64,000 nt of DNA from Bisporella sp. PMI_857. Its lineage: Eukaryota > Ascomycota > Leotiomycetes > Helotiales > Helotiaceae. Each line of letters begins with the position of its first letter. Positions within the stretch are counted from its first letter, which is position 1. The stretch covers positions 806,001 to 870,000 of the forward strand of contig JAJSPD010000013.1 in assembly GCA_021307315.1 (NCBI GenBank), written 5' to 3'. A model generated the notes under the pieces. The model saw nothing but the letters and a program-made list of their open reading frames with translations. It was not told the origin of the DNA and ran no database searches. Shown here one piece after another: positions 36,901 to 49,829 of this stretch. A program made the translations under genes and the position numbers.

Positions 36901-39404
36901 GGAATCTGATTTGTGAATGGTAGTAGTTTGGGACTTGGATCCAAGAATTGGAATATTGGCATATGGTACAGGTTCAGGTGAGACGCCAACGTCTGTGTGA
37001 ATATCGTTTGCCCCAAAATTCTGAACGCCGGACAGCAATGGGCGGTCCAGATTCGGTTCATCCTTAGGGGCTGAGAACGCGTCAAGAGCCTCTGTCCTGC
37101 GTTCAGAAGATGCTGAATTATCAATACAGGCCATCTCGACATCTTTGAGGGCAGAGCCTGCGCTACCTTCCTTGGATAGAAGAAGCACATATTGGTTATG
37201 CTCGATCTGAGTTTCTGACACTGGCCGACTGGTATCGTCATCAATACCGAGGGATTTCGAAATTCCTTCGACCGAGGAATTTCCTCTACTTCTCCGTTCT
37301 CTGTTTGATTGCTACAATCATCAGGTTAGTGGTTGTTTACAAGTAGAGTTAGATATGTGCAGATTTCTCAGAAATCTGTATTAGGTATGTATGCTTGCCT
37401 TTCCTAGATGTTTAGCTTCCCAAATTTGTGATCGGGTAGTCCGCTTTCCGAGATCACCCACGAGGTCACCAATTCTAGTCGTGAGATCTTCGTCGGTCAA
37501 ATCCCGTTCTTCACCTTGCGCGTTATCCTCGGGAGAAGGTCTGGGGTTGCTGGCAGGGAACGTTCTAATGAACTCCCAAACAGAATGCCAGCACTGTGTG
37601 TCCAATTTGAGATTCTTGGGTATAATACGCAAATGGTGCCTTAACTCCTTCACCCCCCGCAGCAATTCTTCATCAGAATGCTTTGCCATGTGATACGCAA
37701 CTAGAATTGCAGTGCCAACCAATTCTAACGGAGAAAACGTATGTGGCTGTTTGTCTTCCAAGAAATCCGGAGCTGGGTCGAAGACAGAGTTCTTCTTAAC
37801 TGCACCAAAACGATTAATCCTTGTTTTCTACGGCAAGCGAGGATCTTCAAATATTACTCACTAACATATCTAGTCGCTGTCAGTTGATTTGAGCATAACC
37901 GAACAAGGGTCTCAAATTTGTCGAAGACCTCCTTTAGCTTTAATTTTAGCGCTGGGCTTATTGGAACCTTATCCTCAAGGAGTCTCTCAAGAGCTTGTGG
38001 GTTAGCTTGCAGGATAGGGCAAGATGATATGCTGATGGATCTTGTTGAACCCAGGCCCATGACATCCCTAATCATTGCAAACATGATTACCACAATTCGG
38101 AAGCCAGACGCTTGCTTCTGTTTGGACACTGCTGAAAATCAGGAGTGAGAAGCGGTATGATTTGGAAGGTAACTCACAATTGACAACAATTGAATAATCC
38201 TCTTCATATTGCTTTGCGAGTACAGCCCATTCCGTAGACTTTGCACGCATCTGCTCGGTAGGAGTCAATGTAATGCCTCTTTGTACGAGCTGAAACATGT
38301 TTTCTTGGGTTTCCTGCGGCAAGTCACTATATTCATAGCAGCAGAGAGTTCTCTTCTTAAAGAAATCCTTAATAGCTATTGGTATGATATCATGATTGCT
38401 AAGGATTTCCTGGCTGCCTACCATAGGGTGACAGAAATACCTTTGTAAAATTTAGTACTAATCGTAAAATACTGCATGGGATGATTTTAAATGCATACCA
38501 TTTCCTTTGATTCTTATCTTCGATCCCAATGTAGCCGCTCATGAACTTTCGAAGTGCAGATAGACGCTGCTTTCCATCTACGCAGATGCGCTGGTTAATC
38601 ATGTGCGAAACGTCGCCATTATGGTCTTCCCTCCTAAACATTCTGTGGTTAAAAATGATAGGAGGAATGAAGTACCCCACTACATAATATGTCAGCTACA
38701 GAATTTTCAATAAGAGATTTGCCACCAACTCAAAATCGAACAAATTAACATTGAAGCTTGATGTTCATCCCAGGCTGAGTCTCTTTGATATTCAGAATCA
38801 AGGACTATACTCCCATACTCAAGACATGCTATACAAGATTAGTAAGTGCAGCGTACGTAGTGATAATAATTGCATACCAAAGAGATCAGAGACATATCTC
38901 ATTACAACGACAGGGGGGGATATTTGTGGAATCTCGAAAGCTACCGACAGTAAGCATCTCCTTGTGACGGACATCTTAGGGCTGTACTTTTACAAACGAA
39001 ATATTGAATCCCGTTTCGAGTTTCCATAGTTCCTTGTGAATCATCGAAATTGTCATCAAATCCCTCAAGCTCCGATAATTCACTACTATCTTGAGCGGTA
39101 TCGAAAGGATCATAAGTTAGATCGATAGTCATCTGCCCCGGCTCCTCCGATTTGATCCTTAGTTCTACATCATCTGTGACAGCTCTGGACTATATAGGAC
39201 TTAAATTTAGCATATTTCTTAGAACGTTGTTCTTACGAAGGGGCCACGACAAGAAAGGCTGAATGGCGACGAGTGGGAAACCCTTACCTTTCTCAAAGTC
39301 CTCACGGCCGTGACCTCGGGTACCCAGCCGTCATCAGGGCCTTCTTCTTTAATCTCGGGCTTGATATCCATCTCTGGCAAATTAGAGCCTCCGGAAGGTG
39401 CCAT
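33907..39404 (-). CDS. DUF262-domain protein with very long disordered tail (1664 aa)
   Basis: Nine exons (minus): 39288-39404, 38994-39189, 38878-38940, 38730-38828, 38499-38679, 38178-38440, 37862-38131, 37399-37799, 33907-37311. All joins keep frame; intron 8 (37312-37398) uses a GC-AG pair. After an acidic head, the DUF262 hallmarks appear: LDSEYQRDSAWDEHQ, YFIPPIIF, and RICVDGKQRLSALRKFM, the DGKQR form of the DGQQR motif of ParB/Srx-fold enzymes such as GmrSD. Then come CCYEYSDLPQETQENMF and a helical region. The last exon encodes 1134 residues of low-complexity Ser/Thr/Pro sequence with basic clusters (RKFRRKRKSNTKKKKRND), the repeated SRFKPKVPL-type motif, and an Arg-rich C-terminus (WRKRQKP). 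In bacteria DUF262 domains cut modified DNA; the role in fungi is unknown. Nuclear location is inferred from the basic clusters. Confidence 0.85.
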
Positions 39405-40727
39405 ATTGGACTGCTTGTATGAGGTGACCTCATAGAGTAGGTGCTGGTTGAAGTGATGTCAGGTGTTCATTGGGTAAACATGCTACCCTCAAATATAGCA
39501 TCACTTCTTAGTGGCGATCTTGGCGACCGAGAATGTCTCCTATCCTGAGGAGGCGAATATTGCAAACAGCAATATTGAGGCTATCTTAACGGGATAGATT
39601 TATATCTATTTCTTGTTAGTCAAATGATAAACATCTAAATAGGTATGACTTAGGGCTGTGAAAATCTACATGCATCGTAACAGGACATATGAATGCAGCA
39701 ACTTAGAGACCAAAAAGAGATGCCAAAGACCCATATCGATAGATATAGCATTTAATGCCAAGGGCTTGATTATGATAGTGAGTCTAAGTGAGTGAGTCTT
39801 TTGTTGACTCGGCGCAAAAAATGCCGAAGGACAACAGTTCAGTTGTGCTAAAGCAGGAACAAATGCTGATATGAAGCGGCGCGCCCTGGGCCTAGAACAT
39901 TTCTCTTGCTTGTGTCTTTCAGTATCAAATTTTGGCTGTCAGAGTCATAGGACTAGCCATGACTTGTACATCATATGTCTGAAGTATTCATACCTATTCA
40001 ACCTTGCATAGAAGTTCTAGAAAGTGCTACAATAAAGATCGACGCCAACCTGCAGTTCATTGATGAATAAATAAAGGCGACAGGAGGATCTCATGCAGGC
40101 TCGTGAATATGGACAAGATTTTGCATAGTGTGTTTGCCAAGGCAGAAGCGTATAACTAATCACTGAAACATTAAGGAGAAGCTGGGCTTACTAAATGTAT
40201 TTGTAGTATTTACTTGGTGCTGTTTTGCGACACACAAAAAGGGCTCAATATGTAGTCATGTTATGCTGCGATGTTGCAAAATGTATATCAGTCTGTGGTG
40301 GATGAGGGCTGTAAGTAGAGGGGCATAGTGGGGCTGTCAGTAGATGTGGCTTGGCAGCCTTCCTCTTGACTCGAATTTTGGGAAGGAAGGGTAAGTGATT
40401 GTGGACATGGACTTCGCACTTTTCTTGTCGAATTGCTCTTTACTTATTGAAGCGAATGGCAAGGGAAATTGGAGATATTTTGAAAAATTAGTGTTTACAA
40501 TACAAAAGCATCGTTCACTTCAATAATCCTCTGTTACAGATTCCGATTCAACACTTGTGAATTGCCTCAGTCAATTTTTGAGCAGCGGCCTGCATTGCTC
40601 TTCCTGGAGCATGATAAATCGAGACCACATAAAAGACGCCAACATTATATTCAGAGAGGGCAGATCAGGCGTAGCCCTTGCATTGCTTCATTATCATAAC
40701 ATTCTATCATTTCCAGATGTTTATCAT
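39405..40727. other. Intergenic, no supported gene
   Basis: Upstream of the DUF262 gene and downstream of the CREG-like gene. AT-rich; no frame above background. Confidence 0.5.
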
Positions 40728-41578
40728 TTACAGTTCCCACTGTCCTAAACTTTCAACCGCCCATTCCTTCCAGCCTTTCTTCTCTCCGGGTAATTTGATA
40801 CTTTCCCACTCCTCACGAGTCACACTTTGCCATTCCTCGACTGGAATCCACCCAATATATGCTCTGTCTCCGAAGCCGCCAACCCAATATATCTTCTGAA
40901 CAACCAGTCGCACCCATTCACTGTGATGAATGGAGTTCCCTGGTAGCCAATATTTCGCGTCTCTATGCGTTTTGGTAAAGCATTCTCCAAGCGCTAGGCT
41001 CTCCACTTCAGATTTGGGAATGTTTTCCAGGTATCCCAGCAGCGCAAACCGCGGCAGGTTAGCTGCGGAGTAGGGAACAGGTTCTTTGTATCCGCCAATG
41101 CGCGATGATGGTGGGTAAGGAGGTGTCCACTGCAGAGACAGCGAAACGTTTGAGCCAGCCGCAGCGTTCTTGAAAGTTGTAGCGATGCTAATGGCTAGGA
41201 TTGTTGGATCACCACTGGATTCACAGTCAGCGATGTAATCCATGAGACCTATGGATATGCCTCCAAGATCTGTAGGCCGGTTCTCCGAGGTGCTGGCTTC
41301 CCATTCTGATTGAGGGCTTTTCGAAGAGGGAAAAGTTGTAGAAAGCGTGGCGAGAGGCGTTAAGTGTAGAATTCGGCGTGCTTGAATAGCAGATTCGCGA
41401 GAAGTTGGGATCTTGATATTTGCATTCGGAGGTGGGTTAATGAAGACTGCGATTATGTTAGCAGAAGTAGCGTGAGTACTTGTAGCTGTCACAAGGAGAC
41501 CTTACGCCAAGGCTGCCCCTCCTGAGAGGCAGCTACTGAGAGCAGGACAGACAATGAGAAAACGCTCGAGAATATCAT
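40728..41578 (-). CDS. Secreted CREG-like / pyridoxamine-phosphate-oxidase-fold protein
   Basis: Two exons (minus), 41506-41578 and 40728-41446, with a 59-nt intron (donor GTAAGG, branch ctgctaac, acceptor cgcag), 263 aa. The first exon is a clean signal peptide, MIFSSVFSLSVLLSVAAS. The mature part begins near QPW and carries family features of the CREG-like split-barrel group: ESAIQARRILHLTPLATLST, GGISIGLMDYIADC, TILAISIATTFKNA, SLSLQWTPPYP, FALLGYLENI, LGECFTKTHRDAKYWLPG and IYWVGGFGDRAYIGWIP near the end. CREG proteins have the flavin-binding fold but often do not bind FMN. It is probably secreted or vacuolar; biochemical role unknown. Confidence 0.85.
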
Positions 41579-42816
<1,238 letters not shown>

Positions 42817-44065
42817 ATAACCAAAGTGGAAGAGGCGTTGGGTGAATGATGAAACCTGATCAGGTCTTGCGGTCCTGGGTGGTGGATATGGGATACAGCT
42901 TCTCGGATACATCAGAAAGCCACCGCTAGGTTCTGGGAGGATGGGTAGCATCTCAATGGCGCAATTGTACATTTGATGAATGCTTTCTGCTCTGTTTGGT
43001 CAATTCAATCAATCATCTCCCAGATATGACATACCTTGATTGTAAATGTGCTAGTGATCCTTTCCAGAGCCAAGGATTCGAGGATATCAGAGGTCATCAA
43101 GGGAAATTCTGGAATTTTGACTACTTTCAGGTACTTCGTGAGGCAAGCACCTCCATAATCTACAACATCCTCCCATCACTGAGCTATCGCAGTTATCTCT
43201 TCATTGTAAGAAAGCTATGTTCCCCCTGTAGAAGCAAACAGGACCGGATAAGCAGTACTCATATTCCAGTATGTGCTTGATTGAGTATCAGTTCCATTGG
43301 GAGTGTATTATATCCTCTGGAGCTCTCGTCCAACTGGTGCACATGATATCATTTCCTTCCATAGGGCAAATTCTGATTTCCTCAAAGCATTACCGCTGCC
43401 TTGAGTGTAAGCAGGTGACCTATGAGAGCCGGGTCCACCAGCTCAGTATGCAGCCTATCTGCAGACGATATCAGCACAATTTGCAGGTTGAAGGATTCCG
43501 AGTGTCACTTCCCCTGAAAATCGCTTTCGCCTAACTATCTCCAGCGGCTGACATCGGCAGGCAGCGCCATGGAAGATACCCACCAGCCGAGGCACAACCC
43601 ATTTTGGTATTCGATTGAGATGGGTTTTGGAACGACAGGAACCTTTTAGAAGAGAAACACGCAAGTCCTAGAGGCCTGTCCCTCTTAACATCGCATGTCA
43701 AGCTTTGTGACCGAAGGCTTTGACAAAAGAGATTGGCTGAGTTACACGAACCCTGGCCCAAGCCTCATCCATGCCAATTACAAGCACTCTTCAACTGTTT
43801 GAGGACAAGGTTGAATAAATCATAAAGATATCAGTAATCACACATCAGGGGCCGAGCGGCCTGCTTGGTATTGTGATAGTGCGGTTCACACAGTATAAGC
43901 TTACAAGACGTGCTGTTCGCCAAATTCATCCGTCACCCAGATAGGTTGGTTGTGAAAGCTTTTACGGCCGTATGGTTTGATGACCCTCCATGCCGCTCGT
44001 GCACTTTGGAAGATTAACTAGCAAGCTCTCCCAGTGCAGAATTCTAGGAAGGGCCAATATCTACA
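42817..44065. other. Intergenic, no supported gene
   Basis: No frame with recognisable features on either strand between eS30 and the PaxU/TMEM53-like gene. Confidence 0.5.
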
Positions 44066-44977
44066 ATGGCATCCAATATCACGACTATTCCAGGAGAAGC
44101 TGTAAAACCAAGAATGGTCACGCCAGCTCAAAAGCCGCTCTCAGCTTTCACTCGCCTTTCCCCTAAAGTGCGCCTGTATGAACCTCCAGTATCAGACAAG
44201 CCGGTACCCTCGTCTCACCCAACTACTGTTATCCTGTGCTCATGGATGAATGCGTTACCTAAGCATATAGAATATTACACGGGGATCTATATGCGCTTCT
44301 TTCCCCGAACACGGATCATTCTAGTCACTATTAGTACAGTCGAGTTCTTGTTCCACACAGAAGCACGCCGCCGTGCAGATGTTAAAGCTGCAGTAACTGC
44401 CCTACTAGCACGCGATCAGGCCAGCGAGAGGCTCTTTGTCCATACCCTTAGTAACGGAGGTGGAAAGAGGTTGTACGGGATCGCGAGTGTCTATCAAGCC
44501 ACCACTGGTCGTCCCTTGCCAGCACAAGCGTGGTTAATCGACTCTGCTCCTGGGATCCCTAGATTTCGCCGTGATATTCATGCGCTTATTGTCCCAGCGA
44601 GAACCTGGGGATGGTTTGCGTGGTTGCCATTCATGGTGGTGGTACTCAGCACGGTATCTCTCGTCTTCATCGTTGTAAACTGGCTACCAAAGTGGTTCTG
44701 GGGAGAGCTTGTTTGGAGGCCGACAGAGGGAATGAACGATCATAGACTGATCGACAAGAAGTGTGTAAAGGGATATGTGTATAGCAAAGATGATTTGGCG
44801 ATCAGTTGGGAGGATGTCGAGAGACATGCTAGAGAGGCAAAACAGAAAGGATATCCAGTTGAGAAACTGTTAATTCATGATGCTGCTCATGTTCAGTTAT
44901 TCAAGGGAAAGGAAGGAGAAAAGGGATACTGGGGTTTTATGGAGAGGATCTGGGCTTTGGGCGCTGGTAGTAAATAA
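44066..44977 (+). CDS. PaxU/TMEM53-like alpha/beta hydrolase (DUF829)
   Basis: Intronless, 303 aa. It belongs to the DUF829/TMEM53 family, fungal members of which include PaxU of indole-diterpene clusters. Features: TTVILCSWMNALPKHIEYY (beta strand and loop at residues 53-71), YMRFFPRTRIILVT, the nucleophile region FVHTLSNGGGKRL with Ser129, WLIDSAPG with Asp159, a membrane-like segment at residues 183-210 (WFAWLPFMVVVLSTVSL onward), YSKDD, and a possible catalytic His275 in HDAAHVQLF. The inserted membrane segment is usual in this family and suggests endomembrane association. Substrate unknown. No other indole-diterpene gene is nearby, so a role in such a pathway is not implied. Confidence 0.85.
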   Translation: MASNITTIPGEAVKPRMVTPAQKPLSAFTRLSPKVRLYEPPVSDKPVPSSHPTTVILCSWMNALPKHIEYYTGIYMRFFPRTRIILVTISTVEFLFHTEARRRADVKAAVTALLARDQASERLFVHTLSNGGGKRLYGIASVYQATTGRPLPAQAWLIDSAPGIPRFRRDIHALIVPARTWGWFAWLPFMVVVLSTVSLVFIVVNWLPKWFWGELVWRPTEGMNDHRLIDKKCVKGYVYSKDDLAISWEDVERHAREAKQKGYPVEKLLIHDAAHVQLFKGKEGEKGYWGFMERIWALGAGSK

Positions 44978-47900
44978 CGGATTAGTTGCGTCGCTCAGTC
45001 GATTCTCAGTTCTGAGCCATTGTGATTTACTTTGAACGATGGTACCGAACTCGCAAAGAAGAGTCTCTTGAGATCGAAGAGAGACCCAGATGTAATATAG
45101 CTAGACCATGATAGACTAAGACTTGCGAGCTTGAGCGGGCATAAGCAATCCTCCAACCAATAACGAGATCATATAAAGACCAGAACTAAAATGTACGGTG
45201 CACAAGCCTATGCTCAATATATTATGTAGATCGGTACAAAGCTATGTAAATAATCTCATCTATGCTACGCGACTCTGTCGTGGGTGTAGATTTGGAAGTA
45301 TCCTATGTCTTGATTTTCATGCATTTAGTCTGGGCTTATATTGACCCAACTCTCGCGTTCAACTTGGAGTTAAACATACAAACTTATGAATTCTTTTCTT
45401 CAAGAAGATATTCACTGCCATTCTCTTCATGAATAGCATTTCGATTTGAACATAGTACTGATACTTATTAATAATTGGTAGTGATACCACACCAATGATG
45501 CTCAAGACCCACCTGTGATCAGAAATTTTCTTTGCCCTAGGGTGCATGGGTGCCTGAGGCATTCAAACTAGCCAACCGAAAAAGTTATAAAGTTGAGGCT
45601 CCGGTCCTTTTTTTTTGAATCTTCACGACAATACTGTTCGTCTTCCCACCCCCTATACTTTGTCCACTACGATTGCTAACGCTGTGCCACAGTCTAAGAA
45701 TCATTTCTTTAGTAAACGTCCTCTTCTGAGCTTCTCAAAAAAGCTATAGACCTCAACCACGTTGATGAGCCGATCCTCGTTGCACAAGAGTGAGGCCATT
45801 TGCTCTCGCACTGTCTGCAAAGATGGCGGTCCTCCGGGGCTGTATAGGGAGTGGCGATGATCTTGTCCCTTCTATTCGCCGGCTTCGGTCGCGGTGGGAG
45901 GGTGTGTGACGATGGATGTCTGAGTGGCATAACTTTTTTTTTTTTCATTGTGTGCTCTGCTGGCAGGGTCACGAAGAAGGATACAATGGAGATCAGAACC
46001 TGCTTAGGAAAATGCAATGCCTACTACCTGGTGCGTAAGGGCGTCCCTGTGGCAACGCTTGTTGCTGTTGTGTCTCGCTCGCATGAAGACAGCGCTGATG
46101 TCACATCTCCGCCAACAATTGTCATAGTTGCTCTTACTGTTCTTGTGCCACTTTTTGAGGCTCTCCAGCTCTCTTATGGTCTACCTGTTGTTTTCAATAG
46201 TGCACCAGTCGTAGTGCTAGACAGTCCCCCGTCCCAGAGCACTAGGCTCTCCACCCACCACAGCAATTCTTTACACCAGATCATCATAGGACTCGGGCTA
46301 GGCTCTAAGTAGAGGACGATACCGAACAATAACGCAAATACATGTAACTTCACTGCGGTATTGCCACTGGAAATTTGCTACGAAGGATTCAATATGACTG
46401 TATCCATTTAATGCATTCAATCAGCTGGCGTCAATCTTTCCGCGCTGTCATCGCTGCATGTTGATAAGATACTATGCAGAAGAATTTAACATATTTTGAC
46501 TGTTGCGCTGAACATCCCGTTGTAGGATTTTTGAGGTGGGGGCCATAAAGCGTACTATGGTAGGAAAAGGTATAAGGGCAATATTAGGCAAGGCCTAGGA
46601 ACTTTGTTTCTAATATGATATCAACCCCTGCATACTGTTGGGCAGATGCTCACACAATCTCCATGTATGATCCTTCGTGCTTCTGCTCGTAGTTGCGCTA
46701 AGAAGTGCATTGATGTACCCCAGGCTACGTATTCTATCCGGGTGCTCACTTTCACTCACCGAGATCCTTCGCACGATTGAAACTTTTGACACCACTGGCT
46801 GGCCCACTAGCTTATGGTTACGTACCTTACCGAAAGCTTTGGTTCCTTTTCGGTCGCCCTAAGAAGAACCAGAGAGGAAAGGAATTGCCGCGACAGACGC
46901 GTTGTGGTCGGTGCTTCAGCTTGTGTTCCCATGATCTTGGCATCAATGTGGCTATCACCAACTGCTCAGACTTCACATTGCAAATAGTACGTGTTTATAA
47001 CAACTGATTGCCACATCCATACCCTCCATGCCTTCAGGCACGCATCGCTATGATTCATAGAATTACCCAAGTGAAGCAACGCGCAGATTTTTGCATTGTA
47101 TTGCTTGCATTCAAAGAGGTGCAACAAAGAAGCCATGAGGTCGCCTCAATTCTTGACCCATTACGTCCTCCCCAATTCTCACGTCAGAACTAGGATTAGG
47201 AATGATATCTGGCGTTACACACCCTTATCTAGGGCGTTTTACGCATACCAGCCAGCCGTGTTGAGCGAATTTCTCCTGATCTTTTGAGACTTGATCCCTG
47301 CGATAAGCGATCTACCAGCCACTGTGGCTGTGTGCCAGGCTGAATATAGCCCCTCACCCACATCCTCTACAAGAGCTTTGGGCATCGTCACCCTCTCTTT
47401 ACGCGCTCTTGGGCTTGATTCGGTAGACCAGTGACTCCAGGTTCAAGCAGCCTAGAATAAGCTTAATCTTCCTTCTAGGAAGTTCGAGCTCATTATTGGC
47501 TTCCAGCATTTAAATTTTGCTTTATTAGATTTTAGGGACAAGGAGATTGGATACTGATATCTTGGGTTCGTGTGAGCCCTTGCAGAGCTGAGAATGATGC
47601 TTGTACTTTGACTTGTTCGGGCTTAGAAATCCAGGAATGGTGAAGAAGTTTGCAAGTTACTCAGATTGCGACATACGCTAGTCCTTGTCTCTTTATTGAG
47701 CAATTGTAGTTTGTATCAGCCCCTTCCTTGCACATCGCTTCTGATGAGTCGCCACTGTTGGATTGGATTAAGATCTGTGAAGCTTTAGTTGTAGTCCTTT
47801 ATCATGTAGGGAAACATAGCCTTGTTCACACCGAAAAGCATTTTAGGCATGACCACCACCACATACGTCCCAATGTTGCACAAGGCTCTCATAAGCCCTG

Positions 47901-48106
47901 TGCATCTACCACTTAAAGACGATGTGTCCGCCCTATTCGCTGATTGATCTCCTCTCCTGACATCATCTCTGATACGCAGAACATTTGTCAGTAGAATATC
48001 TGAGCTTTATAAAGCCTTATAAATATATCAGTATTTCTAGTGTACTGATCGTCTGGTCTCGACATAAGACCAGAGAGCACCCATCATAGGGAACTCATTG
48101 TCGCCT
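44978..48106. other. Gene-poor stretch
   Basis: 3.1 kb. Around 45.7-46.3 kb both strands are open: 45851-46312 (+) with 153 codons, and a basic minus-strand frame at 45709-46017. Neither has a motif or a good start, so no gene is called. A run of T residues lies at about 45931-45941. Nothing else stands out. Confidence 0.4.
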
Positions 48107-48634
48107 ATGCAACGTCGTCGTACTGTGTACGTCGAGCAAAGCAGGAGTGGAAACCCACAGTTCGTCCGTCGATCGTCTGTCCGCATGTCAACATATGACC
48201 AGCTTCGTGATGCTGAGAATCAGATCGTCGTTCTCGAGGCTGAAATCGAGAGCCTGACACGGCGTTTGAGTCGAGCAGAAGCTGATGCATACAATATCGA
48301 TAATCGTTACCAAGCCCTCCTTGACGACCACGCACAATGCCGCAATCTCAGAAACCAGCTTCACGATAAAGTCGGTGACCTAAACCGTCTCACGAGGAAG
48401 CTTGAAGATGAGAGACTCAGGAACGACAGGCTGAAAGATGAGAATCGAGCTCTACGACTAGCTAGTGCAGGAGCGGAAAACTATCGGCAGAGACTGGATG
48501 ACAAAATCAGGGAGGTTTTGGCCATGGAGCGAGCAATAAAGCAACGAGACGACCTGATCAGCGACAGAGATCAAACTATCAGCAACATGAGAGGGTATCT
48601 TAGCCAACTTGGATATACATATAGGGAGATATGA
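48107..48634 (+). CDS. Small coiled-coil protein, 175 aa
   Basis: Not recognised by family. The ATG at 48107 starts MQRRRTVYVEQSRSG, a basic head that continues to SSVRMSTYDQLRDAE. From about residue 28 to the end it is one long heptad-rich coiled coil (AENQIVVLEAEIESLTRRL, LNRLTRKLEDERLRNDRLK, ending GYLSQLGYTYREI). It has no signal peptide and no membrane helix. The neighbour at 49.8 kb has the same basic-head plus coiled-coil plan and the same strand, so the two may be distant relatives or partners. Confidence 0.75.
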   Translation: MQRRRTVYVEQSRSGNPQFVRRSSVRMSTYDQLRDAENQIVVLEAEIESLTRRLSRAEADAYNIDNRYQALLDDHAQCRNLRNQLHDKVGDLNRLTRKLEDERLRNDRLKDENRALRLASAGAENYRQRLDDKIREVLAMERAIKQRDDLISDRDQTISNMRGYLSQLGYTYREI

Positions 48635-49304
48635 TCTTGCTTTGTTTTGGAGAGAACTGGAATTGCTCATTTTTTGCACGACACTTCAGCACTAGGCTTA
48701 GGATAAATGTTGTGGAGTTCTTGCTGGTATGTCTCTTTACTATCAAAACACTGGAATTTGGCTAATACTTCTTAAGATTTCCATTTCCATCCTTAACACT
48801 CATCAAGAATGTGTGGCCTCGACTCCATCACTCGACTTCGAGTTTAGATGAACCGATCTGGCCTCGCTCCGGAGACCTCCCTGACATAAAAGCTGCCACA
48901 CCACAAGGCAAATCAGGACGGCTCACCAGGTTGGCATGTAGGCAACTTCAAGCCAATTAGGCAACATCGCTCCCAGCCATGCGCATTTTCGAGTTTACAT
49001 GAACATTAAGGACGCAAATAGATATAAAAGGGATAAATGTATATTCATCAGCCCCCAGAGGCTGCTTAGATCTCCATGGGAAGTAGGTAGTTGAAATAGA
49101 AGTTGGTTATCTGGTCTCGTGATACAAGGCACGTGAACTGCTTGCCTATCGGCAATGCACAACTTGCATAAAGATAATGCCAACTCATCATGACTTGCTG
49201 GAAATGACGGGCATGTACTGCAAACCAATAGGCAGCGACGCGGCTTCTGCCCAATACACTGTTGAAAATCGTGAGGCAGAGGCTCTGCAAGGCGGACTGT
49301 TTTT
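48635..49304. other. Intergenic, convergent
   Basis: 3' flanks of the coiled-coil gene (+) and the small spliced gene (-). No further gene seen. Confidence 0.5.
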
Positions 49305-49618
49305 TTACGGCTGCGCCGCATTGAAGCGCATTTTCAAGGCAGCCTGGCTGTGCGATTCCGCAAAGGCAGACTCAGAGCCACCTTTTCCTACTCCACCCAA
49401 TAGAATCGTGTCTGCAGTCAGAACACGACTAGGGATTGGACCATCGATGACTCCTTTCATGAAACTTCTAGCATCCCGTGGTGTGCGAAAGACAATGGGC
49501 TTGGCGATACTCGGTGTGTGTTCTGGGAAACGAGCGCCATAATCCAGGTGACGGCGTGCGGTATGGAGGGGGTTCTACCTATCCGTAGATATCTAAGAAG
49601 AGGGTGTAAGGCAGCCAT
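49305..49618 (-). CDS. Small spliced gene, 85-aa protein with basic amphipathic start
   Basis: Not recognised. Two exons (minus), 49579-49618 and 49305-49522, with a 56-nt GT-AG intron. The protein starts MAALHPLLRYLRI, which has the look of a mitochondrial targeting helix (Arg, Leu, no acidic residues). It continues with HTPSIAKPIVFRTPRDARS, FMKGVIDGPIPSRVL, LLGGVGKGGSE and ends KMRFNAAQP. The join is phase 1 and reads to a stop. The plus strand of this region also has a long frame (49177-49542), but its composition (many Cys and Trp, scattered Met) is poorer. Mitochondrial location is inferred only. Confidence 0.55.
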
Positions 49619-49829
49619 ACCATCAAGAATTGGTTTTTTTTCTCATAAAGATGTCAGAGGGGCCTCTTCATTGCTTTATACACGTCCATACTTTTCAGCC
49701 CTTATAACCTGCAGCTACTCAATGCCCAATCCTATAACCTGACCGCTCTTACGGCTCAGCTATTGGTTACCTCACCGCTCCAGTCACTGGACAGCAGATA
49801 CCCACTTGGCCGAGTAGCAGCCTGTCATT

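Noticed and set aside
44066..44977. Indole-diterpene gene cluster suggested by the PaxU-like protein
   Set aside because: No prenyltransferase, P450, monooxygenase or GGPP synthase in the window; the family is widespread outside such clusters.
45851..46312. 153-codon plus-strand frame near a poly-T run
   Set aside because: Starts at GTG, includes a T-run-encoded Phe stretch and has no motif; the opposite strand is equally open.
49177..49542. 121-codon plus-strand frame
   Set aside because: Overlaps the better-supported spliced minus-strand gene and has poorer composition.
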